This document shows, one piece after another, positions 1 to 8,337 of a DNA stretch of 10,184 nucleotides. This stretch comes from Euperipatoides rowelli (Eukaryota; Onychophora; Udeonychophora; Euonychophora; Peripatopsidae), in the NCBI GenBank assembly GCA_003024985.2, contig PXIH01S0002960.1; one strand, given 5' to 3'. The position numbers were made by a program, and so were the translations under genes. The stretch's first letter is position 1. Each line of letters begins with the position of its first letter. The notes beneath the pieces are model-generated. The model saw nothing but the letters and a program-made list of their open reading frames with translations, did not search any database and was not told the origin of the DNA.

Positions 1-1030
1 TCTAGATTGTTAATATTAAGGCCACTTTTCTCACCCCATCTTCAATAGAAAATGGATTGTTCTACTCTAGAATCAATAATGTTTGATTATAAAATAAAAA
101 AAGCTAAATGTCTGAAATTATGAATCATGGACAAATATTGTAATTTTGATTATTGATTTGAATTTCCTTGTTTTTATACATTTCTGTTGTTTTTATTTTT
201 GTAAATAAAGTATTTATAGTTAAATGTTTAAAATAAAAAACCTATTAGTCTACTCTACACTTGGGCCACTTCATTACATATTAGAAACAAGAAACTTGTT
301 TTTTTTTTCAATTAAATGTTTATATTACATTAAAAAAAATGAAATTTCATTTTTTTTTTAAATGAACAATTTGAATTAAACAAACTCAAAAATGTAATAC
401 AAGATTTATTTTAATAATTATCATTATGGGAATTATTTTGGTCAAAAAAATGATTACTTGGGGTCATAAAAAAATTAATTTATCATTTTTTAGCTGTAAA
501 TTCCACAGGAAAACATTAATAAATGTAATATTACAATAATAAGTACATGGAAATACTAGTACTGATTGATAGGAAAAACTGAAGAATGTTTAAATAGCAT
601 TTGTCAAAAATCTGAATCTTCTTTAGGTTAAGTTTTATTTGAGTCCGTTTAAATTAATTTTTCGAAACAAAAAGTAAATTAACTAATGAAAACATTTAAG
701 CAACCCACATTTAATTTTAAATGCTCATTTTTTCCCTCCTGTATTTAAAGTTAATAACTATCACCACTATTATGCAATTAATTACTATTTATTAAAAGCA
801 GAATAGCAGATAGTTGTATAGATATTATACTATCAAATAAAAAAAGGAATTCTATTAGTAAGAAAACAAACATATTTATCATTATTATTATTATTTTAAT
901 TATTGATTTTTCACTGGTTTTTGAAAACTGGAACTTAAAAGAAAAAATGGCGTATATTATTGGCAGTCTACCAAAAATCATCTGGCGATCGTCCAGTAGA
1001 TGGCGATTGACTTTATTGACACCTCTGCCT
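1..1030. other. AT-rich non-coding stretch
   Basis: A and T runs and short homopolymers dominate. The only non-random-looking item is a direct TGGCGAT repeat in ATCTGGCGATCG (979-990) and GATGGCGATTGA (999-1010). The minus-strand frame at 778-1095 is rich in I, F, L and Y codons, as expected from A/T-rich DNA, and has no recognisable motif. It is probably intron sequence of DNAJC13 or intergenic. Confidence 0.6.
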
Positions 1031-1076
1031 ATATAGTCTACTGTACAATATATTGTGTATGTACAGTATACTATAT
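1031..1076. repeat. Inverted repeat, 17-bp arms with 12-nt spacer
   Basis: ATATAGTCTACTGTACA (1031-1047) is the reverse complement of 1060-1076 except for one position. The spacer is ATATATTGTGTA. The inner nine base pairs are perfect. The local sequence is AT-rich, but the CTGTACA core is not simple repeat. It may be a small foldback relic or an extruding cruciform. No flanking target-site duplication is evident. Confidence 0.85.
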
Positions 1077-1880
1077 ATTGATATAATGTATACATATACT
1101 TATATTATAATGAACCCTAATTTGTGTAATTTTATTTGTCTTAGTTTGTTTATTCTCATCTCATTCATGTGAGGTTAAAGCTTGGTTTTTGTTCATTCTT
1201 TGTGTACTGTCGAAATTGCAACTCTATTTTTATAGGAAGGGCTTATGATTGACAGTGTAGCTAGCTGATTTGATAGTATTCAATCAATGGAGCGAGCCAT
1301 GTAAATTCTACTAATTAAATGAATATATTTACAGTACATATGTATATAGTTTTTGTTTTAAAAAGCCTAAATTAAAAAAAAATGTAAGCTTTTAAATTGA
1401 GAAATGATACCTGTTGTTGCTATGGTGGCAATATTTTGTGAGCAAACGTATCGTTTATTTAATCTTGTATCTGTTGAGTAAAGACATTTTAAATAAAATA
1501 TAATTCTTCACTATTTCCAGTGTTCGGGTAGCCTACAATTCTTTTTAGGCCTATATTTGACAAGTTTGCAGATATTCTTTCCAGTGAGCAGAGTACTTTT
1601 CCTTGTTGTGAATGGCAACGGGCAATATTTCAATGGCAGTGTTGTCTCAGCGCTAGTAGCAAGGAGCAGAGATTCCAGCCAAGTGACTATTCATAACAGT
1701 TCTCTTCCAAAGAATAGGGACGAATTTTAGACCGTTGCCTGTTTGGCCATAACACAGATAGATTGTTTGTGCCCAAGTTAATCAAACTTTAACAGTTAGG
1801 TTGCAGATTCTTCATACCATATTATCTACAAGTATTTCCTCTTTGTGGAAAAAGAAAAAAAAAAAGATTTTTATAATACA
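1077..1880. other. Non-coding stretch with an unassigned GC-richer segment
   Basis: 1077-1496 is AT-rich with no recognisable feature. From about 1497 to 1780 base composition rises, and a plus-strand frame stays open without ATG from 1497 to TAG 1728-1730 (78 codons). It includes LVVNGNGQYFNGS. I recognise no domain, and the splice sites that would bound an exon are not convincing. It could be an old repeat or an exon of an unknown gene. Confidence 0.35.
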
Positions 1881-1926
1881 AGTACCGTAAAATGCCGAGC
1901 AAGGGCGCATGCGCTATTATTTGTTT

Positions 1927-1954
1927 GGGGGGGAATATGGGGGGGGGGGGGGGG
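1927..1954 (+). repeat. G-runs (7 G and 16 G)
   Basis: Seven consecutive G (1927-1933) are followed by AATAT and a run of 16 G (1939-1954) that abuts the first plus-strand copy of the repeated motif. A further run of 12 G sits at 2607-2618, just before the eighth copy. The runs can form G-quadruplexes, are likely length-variable, and may be imprecisely assembled. Confidence 0.85.
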
Positions 1955-2652
1955 CGCTCTTGTTCGGCTCCATGCTAGTAAACCTTAGAATTACCACAAT
2001 GCATTGCAAAACTGACCTGGCGCTCTTTGTTTGGCTATAATCAGAATTCCTTAAAAATATTGTTTTTCAAAATGGCGCCCTTGCTTGGAAATGCTTCCCA
2101 AAACTTTAGAAATTATCTTGAAAATGCCATTATTGCTGTACACACTAAAACATGATGTCACACATCAATAAAGGTTGGCTGATAAACTATGTGCCAAGTA
2201 AGAGCACCATCTAAGTTAAAACTTTCACTATTTAATTTACAGGCCTCTTTCGTTCTGTTTATGAGGATTCAACGTTATTCAAAGAAGCTACATTTATGGA
2301 GGGTTTTTTTCTAAACGGCACGCTTGTATGACTATGTGTCTTTATATTTATCTAGATGATGTAAAACACACAAAAATGATGTCACGGCATAATAATGTCA
2401 GATGGTGACATGAAATTTTTTACACAGCGCTCTTGTTTGGATACACTGTCCTGAACCTTAGATGAGGTAAAATGAAGCAAAAATCTAGGATGGCACTCTG
2501 GTTTGGATACAACTTGGATTTCTTTCAGAGTGATAAAAAAGTCAAAGTGCAATGATGGCGCTTTTGTTCGGTGATGGTGCTGTTTACATATGTTTGCCAA
2601 GAAATAGGGGGGGGGGGGTCACCCTTGCTTGGTGGGGCGCTCTTGGTCGGCA
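1954..2652 (+). repeat. Diverged copies of a GGCGCTCTTGTTCGG motif, spaced about 55-66 bp
   Basis: Plus-strand copies lie at about 1954-1969, 2019-2035, 2074-2090, 2426-2442, 2492-2508, 2557-2572, 2618-2633 and 2637-2652. Another copy is inverted at 1892-1908. Spacing is near 65 bp (1954 to 2019, 2426 to 2492, 2492 to 2557) or 55-61 bp (2019 to 2074, 2557 to 2618). Sequence between motifs is also related: AACCTTAGA plus an A-rich segment precedes the next motif both at 1981-2018 and at 2454-2491. That makes it a degenerate minisatellite, not isolated motif matches. The stretch 2091-2425 lacks clear copies. The minus-strand reading frame at 2382-2600 falls inside this array and is not believable as a gene. 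Confidence 0.65.
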
Positions 2653-2664
2653 TTCTATGGTACT

Positions 2665-4278
2665 ATGTTTTTGAAACCGTTATCCCAGATTTTCACTAGA
2701 ATAACTAACTTAAATGATTATTTCAAGAAGAATCAATAAACTTTTGCTATGGAAGAACATTTCTTTAAACAAAAAAAATTAATAACTATTCAAGAACTGT
2801 ATTCGGACAATTATCCCCATAAAAGTGATTTAAAGAACATTCGGAAAAGGATTTTCTGTTTCTAAAAAATGATGTAAAGGAAAATAACAACAATAACAAT
2901 GAAATAGTTTAGCAAGTTAGTTTTATTATTTTTTGTTGTATCATAATTTTAATTGTATTTTATGAAGGAAAAGTTTGCCTTCCTTCTATTTTTCTTTGAG
3001 GGGGTCAAATTATATTATTATTATTATTCAGGTTTATTTATTATCTAGCAACTTAGAATATAACACTTTTATAGAACATACAAATTAGGCTCTAAATATG
3101 GAAAAATAGAATTAAGTATTTTACTATATGTTTTCTGGCCCTGCAAAGGATATGAAAACATTCACATTAAATTTCAAATTAAAGATTAATTCGTAAAACG
3201 GAAATAAAAATTTAAAAAGTTTATGTACAAAATAAAAGTCAAATAATAAAATCAATCCAGAAAGGTTGAGAAAACTCAAGAAAGTACCATAATGTATCCA
3301 TAAATTTTTCTAAAGATCTTTTATTGATAATATATCAAAAATGAATAGTATAGTTGATGAGTTTCCAATCAATTTAACATAAGTGAATGAGTATGAAATC
3401 CAGGTGGGAAGTTACTCGCTAACAGATTACTATCGATGATATAAAATTAGAGCAAGAGCCATATACTGTATGAATGTACATTAATAAATTATAGATGTTG
3501 AAATGGAAATTTGAAAATTGAAACAGTAAATCCATTTGTATCCACTAACAATCCAGACTGTTGAATAAATCAAAAATAAAAAATAAATTAAGAGAAAAAT
3601 AAAATTTCTGATATAATTCTCCCTCGTTGATTAAATAGAAGTATATTCTAAAGCAGAAATATACCTCTCTTCCCACTAAGAACTGCATATTCCCCATAAA
3701 TTAAAAATAATAAATTACAAATATAAAACGAATATATACAAAATAATAAATAAAGGCATCAGGTGCAACAAAAGACATGCAGCACCTCCGCCCTTTTGGT
3801 GACATATATGAATTGCTTCCGCAGTTTTTGATCATATTTCGATGCAGGCCTTATGCTGAATCGTATTAATTGCGAGGGAGACAAGTTTAATGTTTTTCTC
3901 GCTGCTTAGAAACCCTGCCGATCTGGTTAATATAGCACCTTTGAAGAGGAAAAGTTGTGCCTCCGTGTTCGCTTAGCGATTTGAAAAAGTTATTTTACTT
4001 TCTCCTTGCTTAACCTTTTGACATCTCATTTATGAAAGGTTGTGTGTAACAGCTAATCTATATCTGGTCTCACAAGTCATTATCAAATTTGGAGAAGTGA
4101 TTTTGTTATATTCAAGCAGCAGTTGGTATACAATAACAGCACAACAGTAAACATAATGTAAGTTAAATATTAGTTAATAAACTGTATATCGCTTTGCTGA
4201 TATCGCTCAATTATACTTTAGGTTTATGGTCATATATTATTCAATTAATCTAGATGTTTAATATATTATTATAGAAAA
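2665..4278. other. Non-coding stretch with a GC-richer segment at 3755-4090
   Basis: 2665-3750 is AT-rich, with a 7-bp stem around 2964-2986 (GAAGGAA/TTCCTTC) and the ATT microsatellite. From about 3755 to 4090 the composition becomes more balanced, with blocks such as GCAGCACCTCCGCCC (3779-3793) and GTGTTCGCTTAGCG. A plus-strand frame from about 3755 to 3870 encodes DMQHLRPFGDIYELLPQF, but I recognise no family and no clear splice sites. It may be an old repeat or a conserved non-coding block. Confidence 0.4.
3014..3028 (+). repeat. ATT microsatellite, 5 units
   Basis: Five perfect ATT units. A similar ATT run occurs at about 881-895. Both are ordinary slippage repeats in AT-rich DNA. Confidence 0.85.
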
Positions 4279-4286
4279 AATACATA
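4279..4286. repeat. Left target-site duplication of the hAT element
   Basis: AATACATA directly precedes the CAG terminus and is repeated exactly at 4592-4599. The 8-bp length fits hAT transposition. Confidence 0.8.
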
Positions 4287-4591
4287 CAGTACTGGATTTA
4301 TATATGGACTTGGCAGGCTGTAGCCCAGCACTTCATAATACAGGGGAGCCTGGGCTTCAAAACTTTATATAGTCCAGGGTCAAAAAAAAAAGAAAAAATT
4401 ATTATCAAAAGTTTAACATGGGGCCCTCCAAAATTATAACGCGCAGGGCTTAAAAAAAAAAGCTTAGCAAATCAGAAAGTCAACAAAACATCAAGATTTT
4501 GTTTCTAAAAAAAAAGGTTATCAAAATTTTTACAAGTGGCCTTCAAGTTTGATATAGCCCCAGTGCCTCGCCAAGCCTAAATCTGGCCCTG
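4287..4591. mobile_element. Non-autonomous hAT-type element with 8-bp target-site duplication
   Basis: The element is 305 bp. The left end reads CAGTACTGGATTTA (4287-4300); the right end in reverse complement reads CAGGGCCAGATTTA (4591-4578). Both continue into a GGCTTGGC/GACTTGGC-like block followed by GGC-rich sequence, so the ends are imperfect terminal inverted repeats. The element is flanked by a perfect 8-bp direct repeat, AATACATA (4279-4286 and 4592-4599). From established knowledge, 8-bp duplications and CAG...CTG termini are hallmarks of hAT elements. The interior has no coding capacity and several A-runs, so mobility would need a transposase supplied in trans. Divergence between the termini suggests an old copy. 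Confidence 0.85.
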
Positions 4592-4599
4592 AATACATA
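4592..4599. repeat. Right target-site duplication of the hAT element
   Basis: AATACATA directly follows the CTG terminus at 4591 and is identical to 4279-4286. Confidence 0.8.
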
Positions 4600-5225
4600 C
4601 ATCAAAATTCTCTTTGTGTGCTGCTGGCCTTGTCTTAAGATAAATTGTTTACAGGCTTTTTGAAAAAATTTTAATTTATTTTTTATTCAAAACTGTATAC
4701 ATAGTTTGTCAGCAATTTTAATTTTTATAAAATTACATAAATCAAACATAAATCACTTTATAATAATCGTAACCTTATAATTAATTATAGCAGTCAAATT
4801 ATACTTAATAATTATTGAAAATGTATTCTCTCTATACAGTACAATCAAGTGGAAGAAGTCTCTCTTATAAATATTTATATAATTCTCAATCATCTACTTA
4901 TTTAAATAAAATAAAGCTCAATATTTTAGTGCATATAATAAAAACATTTAATTGGAAAAAATTCAAGCCCAACATAATGTTCAACTATGTTTGATCAGCA
5001 ATAATTTCTGCTCCATATTATATAGCCCTTTATTGATAATGTTTATAAGTGTTATATGTACAGTAGCTCTAAAATGCCACATTTCAAATGCATAAGAAAA
5101 CAAATCGACATATTAGCTACTTACTATATACAGTAAATACTAATTATATATAAATGTGTACAATGTCTAAAACATCCATAAGTGAAAAGCATAGGACACG
5201 CACATATATTTTCTTTACTATGTAA
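4600..5225. other. AT-rich non-coding stretch
   Basis: No gene, RNA or repeat is recognised between the hAT element and the LINE fragment. A CTGCTGGCC block at 4620-4630 is the only GC-rich interruption. Confidence 0.55.
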
Positions 5226-5439
5226 TCACTGATTACAAATGTGTATTTAGATCGTAGAACTAGGGGACATAAATTCAAGTTATGCATTAATAGATCTAGA
5301 CTTGTTGCGCACCAAGGTTTTTTCAAACAGAATTCTGTCATTTTGGAATAGTTTACCAGAAAAAGTTATAGAATCTAAGTCAGTTGAATATTTTAAGCTT
5401 AGGTTAGATGATTTTATGGATAGTTTAAGTATTGTTTAG
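5226..5439 (+). pseudogene. Non-LTR retrotransposon reverse-transcriptase ORF, C-terminal fragment (frameshifted)
   Basis: Two plus-strand frames together give the conserved C-terminal tail of LINE ORF2 proteins. Frame A, open from 5226, contains RTRGHKFKL and then NRSRL and QGFF. Frame B, from the T-run onward, contains NRILSFWNSLPEKV and then SVEYFKLRLD, ending at TAG 5437-5439. This order (TRGH..KL, RSRL, FF..R, WN.LP, S...FK.RLD) is typical of the tail of CR1/L2/Jockey-type elements from many animals. The frame change falls at or near the six-T run (5318-5323). An in-frame TAA (5223-5225) closes frame A upstream, so only the last 70 or so residues remain. It is a dead 5'-truncated copy; the exact clade is not determined. 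The minus-strand frame across 5144-5341 is a shadow. Confidence 0.8.
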
Positions 5440-5800
5440 TTTAACTATATGAATATAGGATAGTTTGAATTGGTTTTTATTTTGAAATAGATTGGCAAAA
5501 AAAAGTAGGAAAGCTAGCTTGGTCTGAGGATTTTTTTAAGCATGGTTGAGGAGTTTATTGAGGGTTTACCTAGTTAGGTACTGCGATGGGTGTATAATTG
5601 ATATTATATAAAATTAAAATTACTAAGGACAAAAATAAAATAAAAATTATAAAAAAAAAAAAAAGGAATTTTAAAAAAAAAAAAAATTAAAAAAATATTA
5701 ATTAGGCCTAGGGACAAGCCTCGCTGAACTATGGTCTGTTGTTGTCCGTCGTATTTGTATTTTGTATGTCTATTATCTACCTTTAATTTTTTTAACATTT
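5440..5800 (+). mobile_element. Probable 3' untranslated region of the LINE fragment
   Basis: The sequence directly follows the stop of the reverse-transcriptase remnant. It runs through A-rich tracts (5641-5699) into a GC-richer block starting GGCCTAGGGACAAGCC (5705-5720) that ends near 5785 in a T-rich stretch. No second coding signal is present. The block's resemblance to known LINE 3' tails is only an impression, and the 3' boundary is uncertain. The block after the A-rich tracts could instead be a separate insertion. Confidence 0.45.
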
Positions 5801-6405
5801 TTTTCGCTTATACTTCTAAACAAATTTTTTAATATATTTCATAATGTAGACATTTAATTACAATATGGTAGAGAGTCTCCCTCTCCAAGTAACAAATGTT
5901 ACACTGTTAATAACACATCAACATAAGACATTCCCAAAATATAAACCTCCACTAGTCAAGAAATTGCTATTAAAAAAAAACTTTATTTTTTCATAAAATG
6001 TATTAATGTTGAGGATGAACTTCTAGACATTTCTGAATTATAATCTATATTTTAATAATATCAATTGTTGTAGTAATCACCTTAGTAACAAATTAAAGTG
6101 TGTAATTTTCCCCATTGTAATGACCCTGTCAAAACAATTAACCAATGAATAAATAAATATTCAATTAATCATATATACAGGTTATAGATAATTGCATAAA
6201 TCTCAATATTTATATAAATAATCNTGATTGCATTAGATTTAAAAGGAATGAATTTAAATGATTTTGTGAATGTGAAAACAAACATTATAAATGACTTGAA
6301 TTTATATACACTCGACATATAATTTGCAAAGAAATAAAGAAATAATATTAAGTAGTTCAAGAGTTATCAAATGTTGCAACCATGAATTTTACAATCTTCT
6401 AGTTT
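5801..6405. other. AT-rich non-coding stretch with one N
   Basis: Nothing is recognised apart from small hairpins such as GTAACA/TGTTAC (5889-5902). An undetermined base lies at 6224. The minus-strand frames at 5604-5798 and 6169-6360 are low-complexity F/I/Y-rich shadows. Confidence 0.55.
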
Positions 6406-6449
6406 GGCATAAAGATAACTTATATAGGCATAAAGATAACTTATATAGG
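6406..6449 (+). repeat. 21-bp tandem duplication, about 2.1 copies
   Basis: The unit GGCATAAAGATAACTTATATA occurs at 6406-6426 and again, without a mismatch, at 6427-6447, followed by GG of a third copy. The perfect identity implies a recent duplication. Confidence 0.92.
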
Positions 6450-6464
6450 TATACTGTTTAAACA

Positions 6465-6646
6465 ACTGAATGCCCGTAGGGCTTGTTGCTTTATTTCTTG
6501 GTTACTACAACCCTAGAACACTAGTGTATGTAAATATTACACATACCACTCACATTTTTGTTTATCCTGTTCTATCACTTTAAGGTGCTCTTGGAGGAGC
6601 ACCTTATCTGAAGATCCCTAGAACTAATAAATAAATAAATAAATAT
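6465..6646 (+). mobile_element. Non-LTR retrotransposon 3' end with stem-loop and TAAA tail
   Basis: This GC-richer segment starts near GCCCGTAGGGC (6473-6483). It contains a perfect 10-bp stem-loop, TAAGGTGCTC (6581-6590) paired with 6597-6606 across a TTGGAG loop. It ends in a TAAA microsatellite (6625-6646) about 20 bp after the stem. A terminal stem-loop followed by a short tandem tail is characteristic of 3' ends of L2/CR1-type retrotransposons, where the stem-loop is recognised by the reverse transcriptase. No coding sequence is retained. The 5' boundary is uncertain because the copy is truncated, and the clade assignment is inference. Confidence 0.6.
6581..6606 (+). other. Perfect 10-bp stem, 6-nt loop
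   Basis: TAAGGTGCTC pairs exactly with GAGCACCTTA around the loop TTGGAG. It lies 18 bases before the TAAA tail and is best read as the 3' recognition hairpin of the retrotransposon remnant. No U-run follows and the host is eukaryotic, so it is not a bacterial-type terminator. Confidence 0.85.
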
Positions 6647-8296
6647 AGATTCCTTTCCTCAAAGCTATGCCTGACCCAGCCCATCACCATTGATACTGCA
6701 TAATGTAAGGTTGAATGTGCATGCTTTGAAGATACTTTGTATGTAAATTTTACATATTGCTAGTAATAAAAGAAAAAAAAAACTGTTTTCCTAATAACAA
6801 TTATCTACCTTGTTATTGTTTTGCATATATATATATTTTTTAAATTTTATTCCGTTATTTAATTTTCTAGTTTATACTGCAGTTTATGTGGGTAGGTTTT
6901 GTAGTCTTTTAGGTTAGATTACAACCCTTTTTTTATATTTAGTACACCATTGTTGTTGTTTTTCAGCTCTAACTCTCTATCATTTCAATGATTTATAACA
7001 GTTGTTACTTTTCATTACTTGTAATATTTAACTTTGTTTTATAGTTATTTCAGACTAATAAAATTTGTAATACAATTCTTAAAACATGATAATGAAATAA
7101 CCTTGTCCTAAAAAAAAGACAATTAGAACTATAAGAAATACTTTCACATGGAATTCAAGCCATTTTTAACAGGTTTGAGTAAAATTTATGTATCACTCAT
7201 AACATATTATTGGTAGATGATAGTGTTCTAGGGTTAAATAATAAAAATTGGACAATTCTTATAGCAATGGACAATAGTCTACAGTAAAGAACTGTGAGCA
7301 TTTTAATTGCTGTATTTTCTATATAAACCAAATAAGGTGTTAAGTAAATAAATATAAGCTAATAGCATATTAAGATGAGCTTGGACATTGTATAAACTAT
7401 GGATATAAAATATTAATTCAAACTATAAGATTTCAAAATATAAATAGCTGTTGTTAAATGTCAACAGTTATGGGCTAACAATTACTGAAACTATTGATAT
7501 AAACTATCTCTGCTATCAACTACCGTCAATGTCTAGAATTTATGTCTCCACCCAGCCAAGGAAATTGACAGGTCATATCAGTAGAAGGAAAGGTGATAGC
7601 AGAAACTACCTCAGGACTTCATTCCCGACTTTCAATCAGTGCAGATGTCAAGCAAATAAGCAAGCCAGAACAGGTAGAATTTTGTGAAACTACTAGTACC
7701 TGTTGCCCAAGACTCGAGGCAGCAATCCTGAAAGCTGGGCTTCATCACTAATGTCTATGCAGCCAGCACTATGTGAAATAATTATTGTCTAGGTTCATTA
7801 TTATGCTAGATACTGTATTCATAACCTATTCAAGACCCTTAAACATTTTGTACAGATATACCGTATATGTTTATACTAGTACTAGTTGATGTATTTCAAG
7901 TTCACCTTGCATCTATGGTATATTACCGAATAAATTTATGGTTACTTAAATTATATGTAAAAAAGATTATATTGTCACACTCATACCAGTCAATCAACTG
8001 GTAATTATATTTTATTATATTTTTGCAAATAAATGGTTTACTTCAAACTTAAATTATATACAGTATCTTTAACTACCGTACTGTATCTCTACTTAACAAT
8101 TGTTGCATAGTTTTAAAGTAAGACTTTGGTTAAGCAAGCTGTAGCCTATTCCCATAACTATAAAATTAAGCAAAAGTAACATTTATTTGCTAATTAAATA
8201 AAGTTACTATTTGGAGGGTTAATTTGACAAAAAATTTATTAAATACAATAATAATTGATATATTTTATCGACAATTTCAAGACTTTGCATTTGCAG
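6647..8296. other. Non-coding stretch with a GC-richer segment at 7490-7770
   Basis: 6647-7450 is AT-rich; AATAAAAG and an A-run (6765-6782) may mark the tail of a small retroposed copy. At 7490-7770 composition is balanced, and a plus-strand frame starting with ATG at 7451 runs 78 codons to 7687. It has no recognisable motif, and its first 20 codons are AT-rich, so I do not call it a gene. ACAGGTA (7670-7676) and TACCTGT form a short inverted repeat there. 7984-8003 holds a 7-bp stem, TACCAGT/ACTGGTA. Confidence 0.45.
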
Positions 8297-8332
8297 TATA
8301 TATATTTCTATATATATATAGAAATATATATA
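8297..8332. repeat. Perfect 36-bp A/T palindrome
   Basis: The centre is at 8314/8315. The arms contain TATATATATTTCTATATA, with the single C (8308) mirrored by the G (8321). The palindrome continues as a direct repetition of ATATATAGAAA up to 8340. It consists almost only of A and T, so slippage can explain most of it, though the paired TTTC/GAAA interruptions give exact symmetry. Confidence 0.9.
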
Positions 8333-8337
8333 TATAG

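Larger units (their letters stand above)
1881..2664. mobile_element. Inverted-repeat-bounded element (MITE-like) carrying repeated 16-bp motifs
   Basis: The left end (1881-1908) begins AGTACCGTAAAATGCCGAGC. The right end (2637-2664), read in reverse complement, begins AGTACCATAGAATGCCGACC. The 28-bp arms match at 24 of 28 positions. The inner part of each arm is a copy of a GGCGCTCTTGTTCGGCT-like motif, inverted at the left end, that recurs through the interior. No transposase ORF is visible, so it is either non-autonomous or a large foldback array. The target-site duplication is ambiguous: the sequence around both ends reads GTAC, so a TA or GTAC duplication cannot be separated from the repeat itself. 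The superfamily is not assigned. Confidence 0.6.

Noticed and set aside
778-1095. 105-residue minus-strand open frame
   Set aside because: It is rich in I, F, L, Y and N codons, as expected from A/T-rich DNA. It overlaps the hairpin at 1031-1076 and shows no domain.
2382-2600. 72-residue minus-strand open frame
   Set aside because: It lies wholly within the diverged motif array, so the frame is a product of repeated sequence.
5144-5341. 65-residue minus-strand open frame
   Set aside because: It is the antisense shadow of the LINE reverse-transcriptase tail, which has recognisable motifs on the plus strand.
5604-5798. 64-residue minus-strand open frame
   Set aside because: Half of it is a poly-F/I stretch from A-runs on the plus strand.
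6169-6360. 63-residue minus-strand open frame spanning the N at 6224
   Set aside because: Low complexity, an undetermined codon, and no motif.
6581-6606. Stem-loop as a histone 3' processing signal or bacterial terminator
   Set aside because: The sequence does not match the histone stem-loop consensus, no U-run follows, and the context is a retrotransposon tail in a eukaryote.
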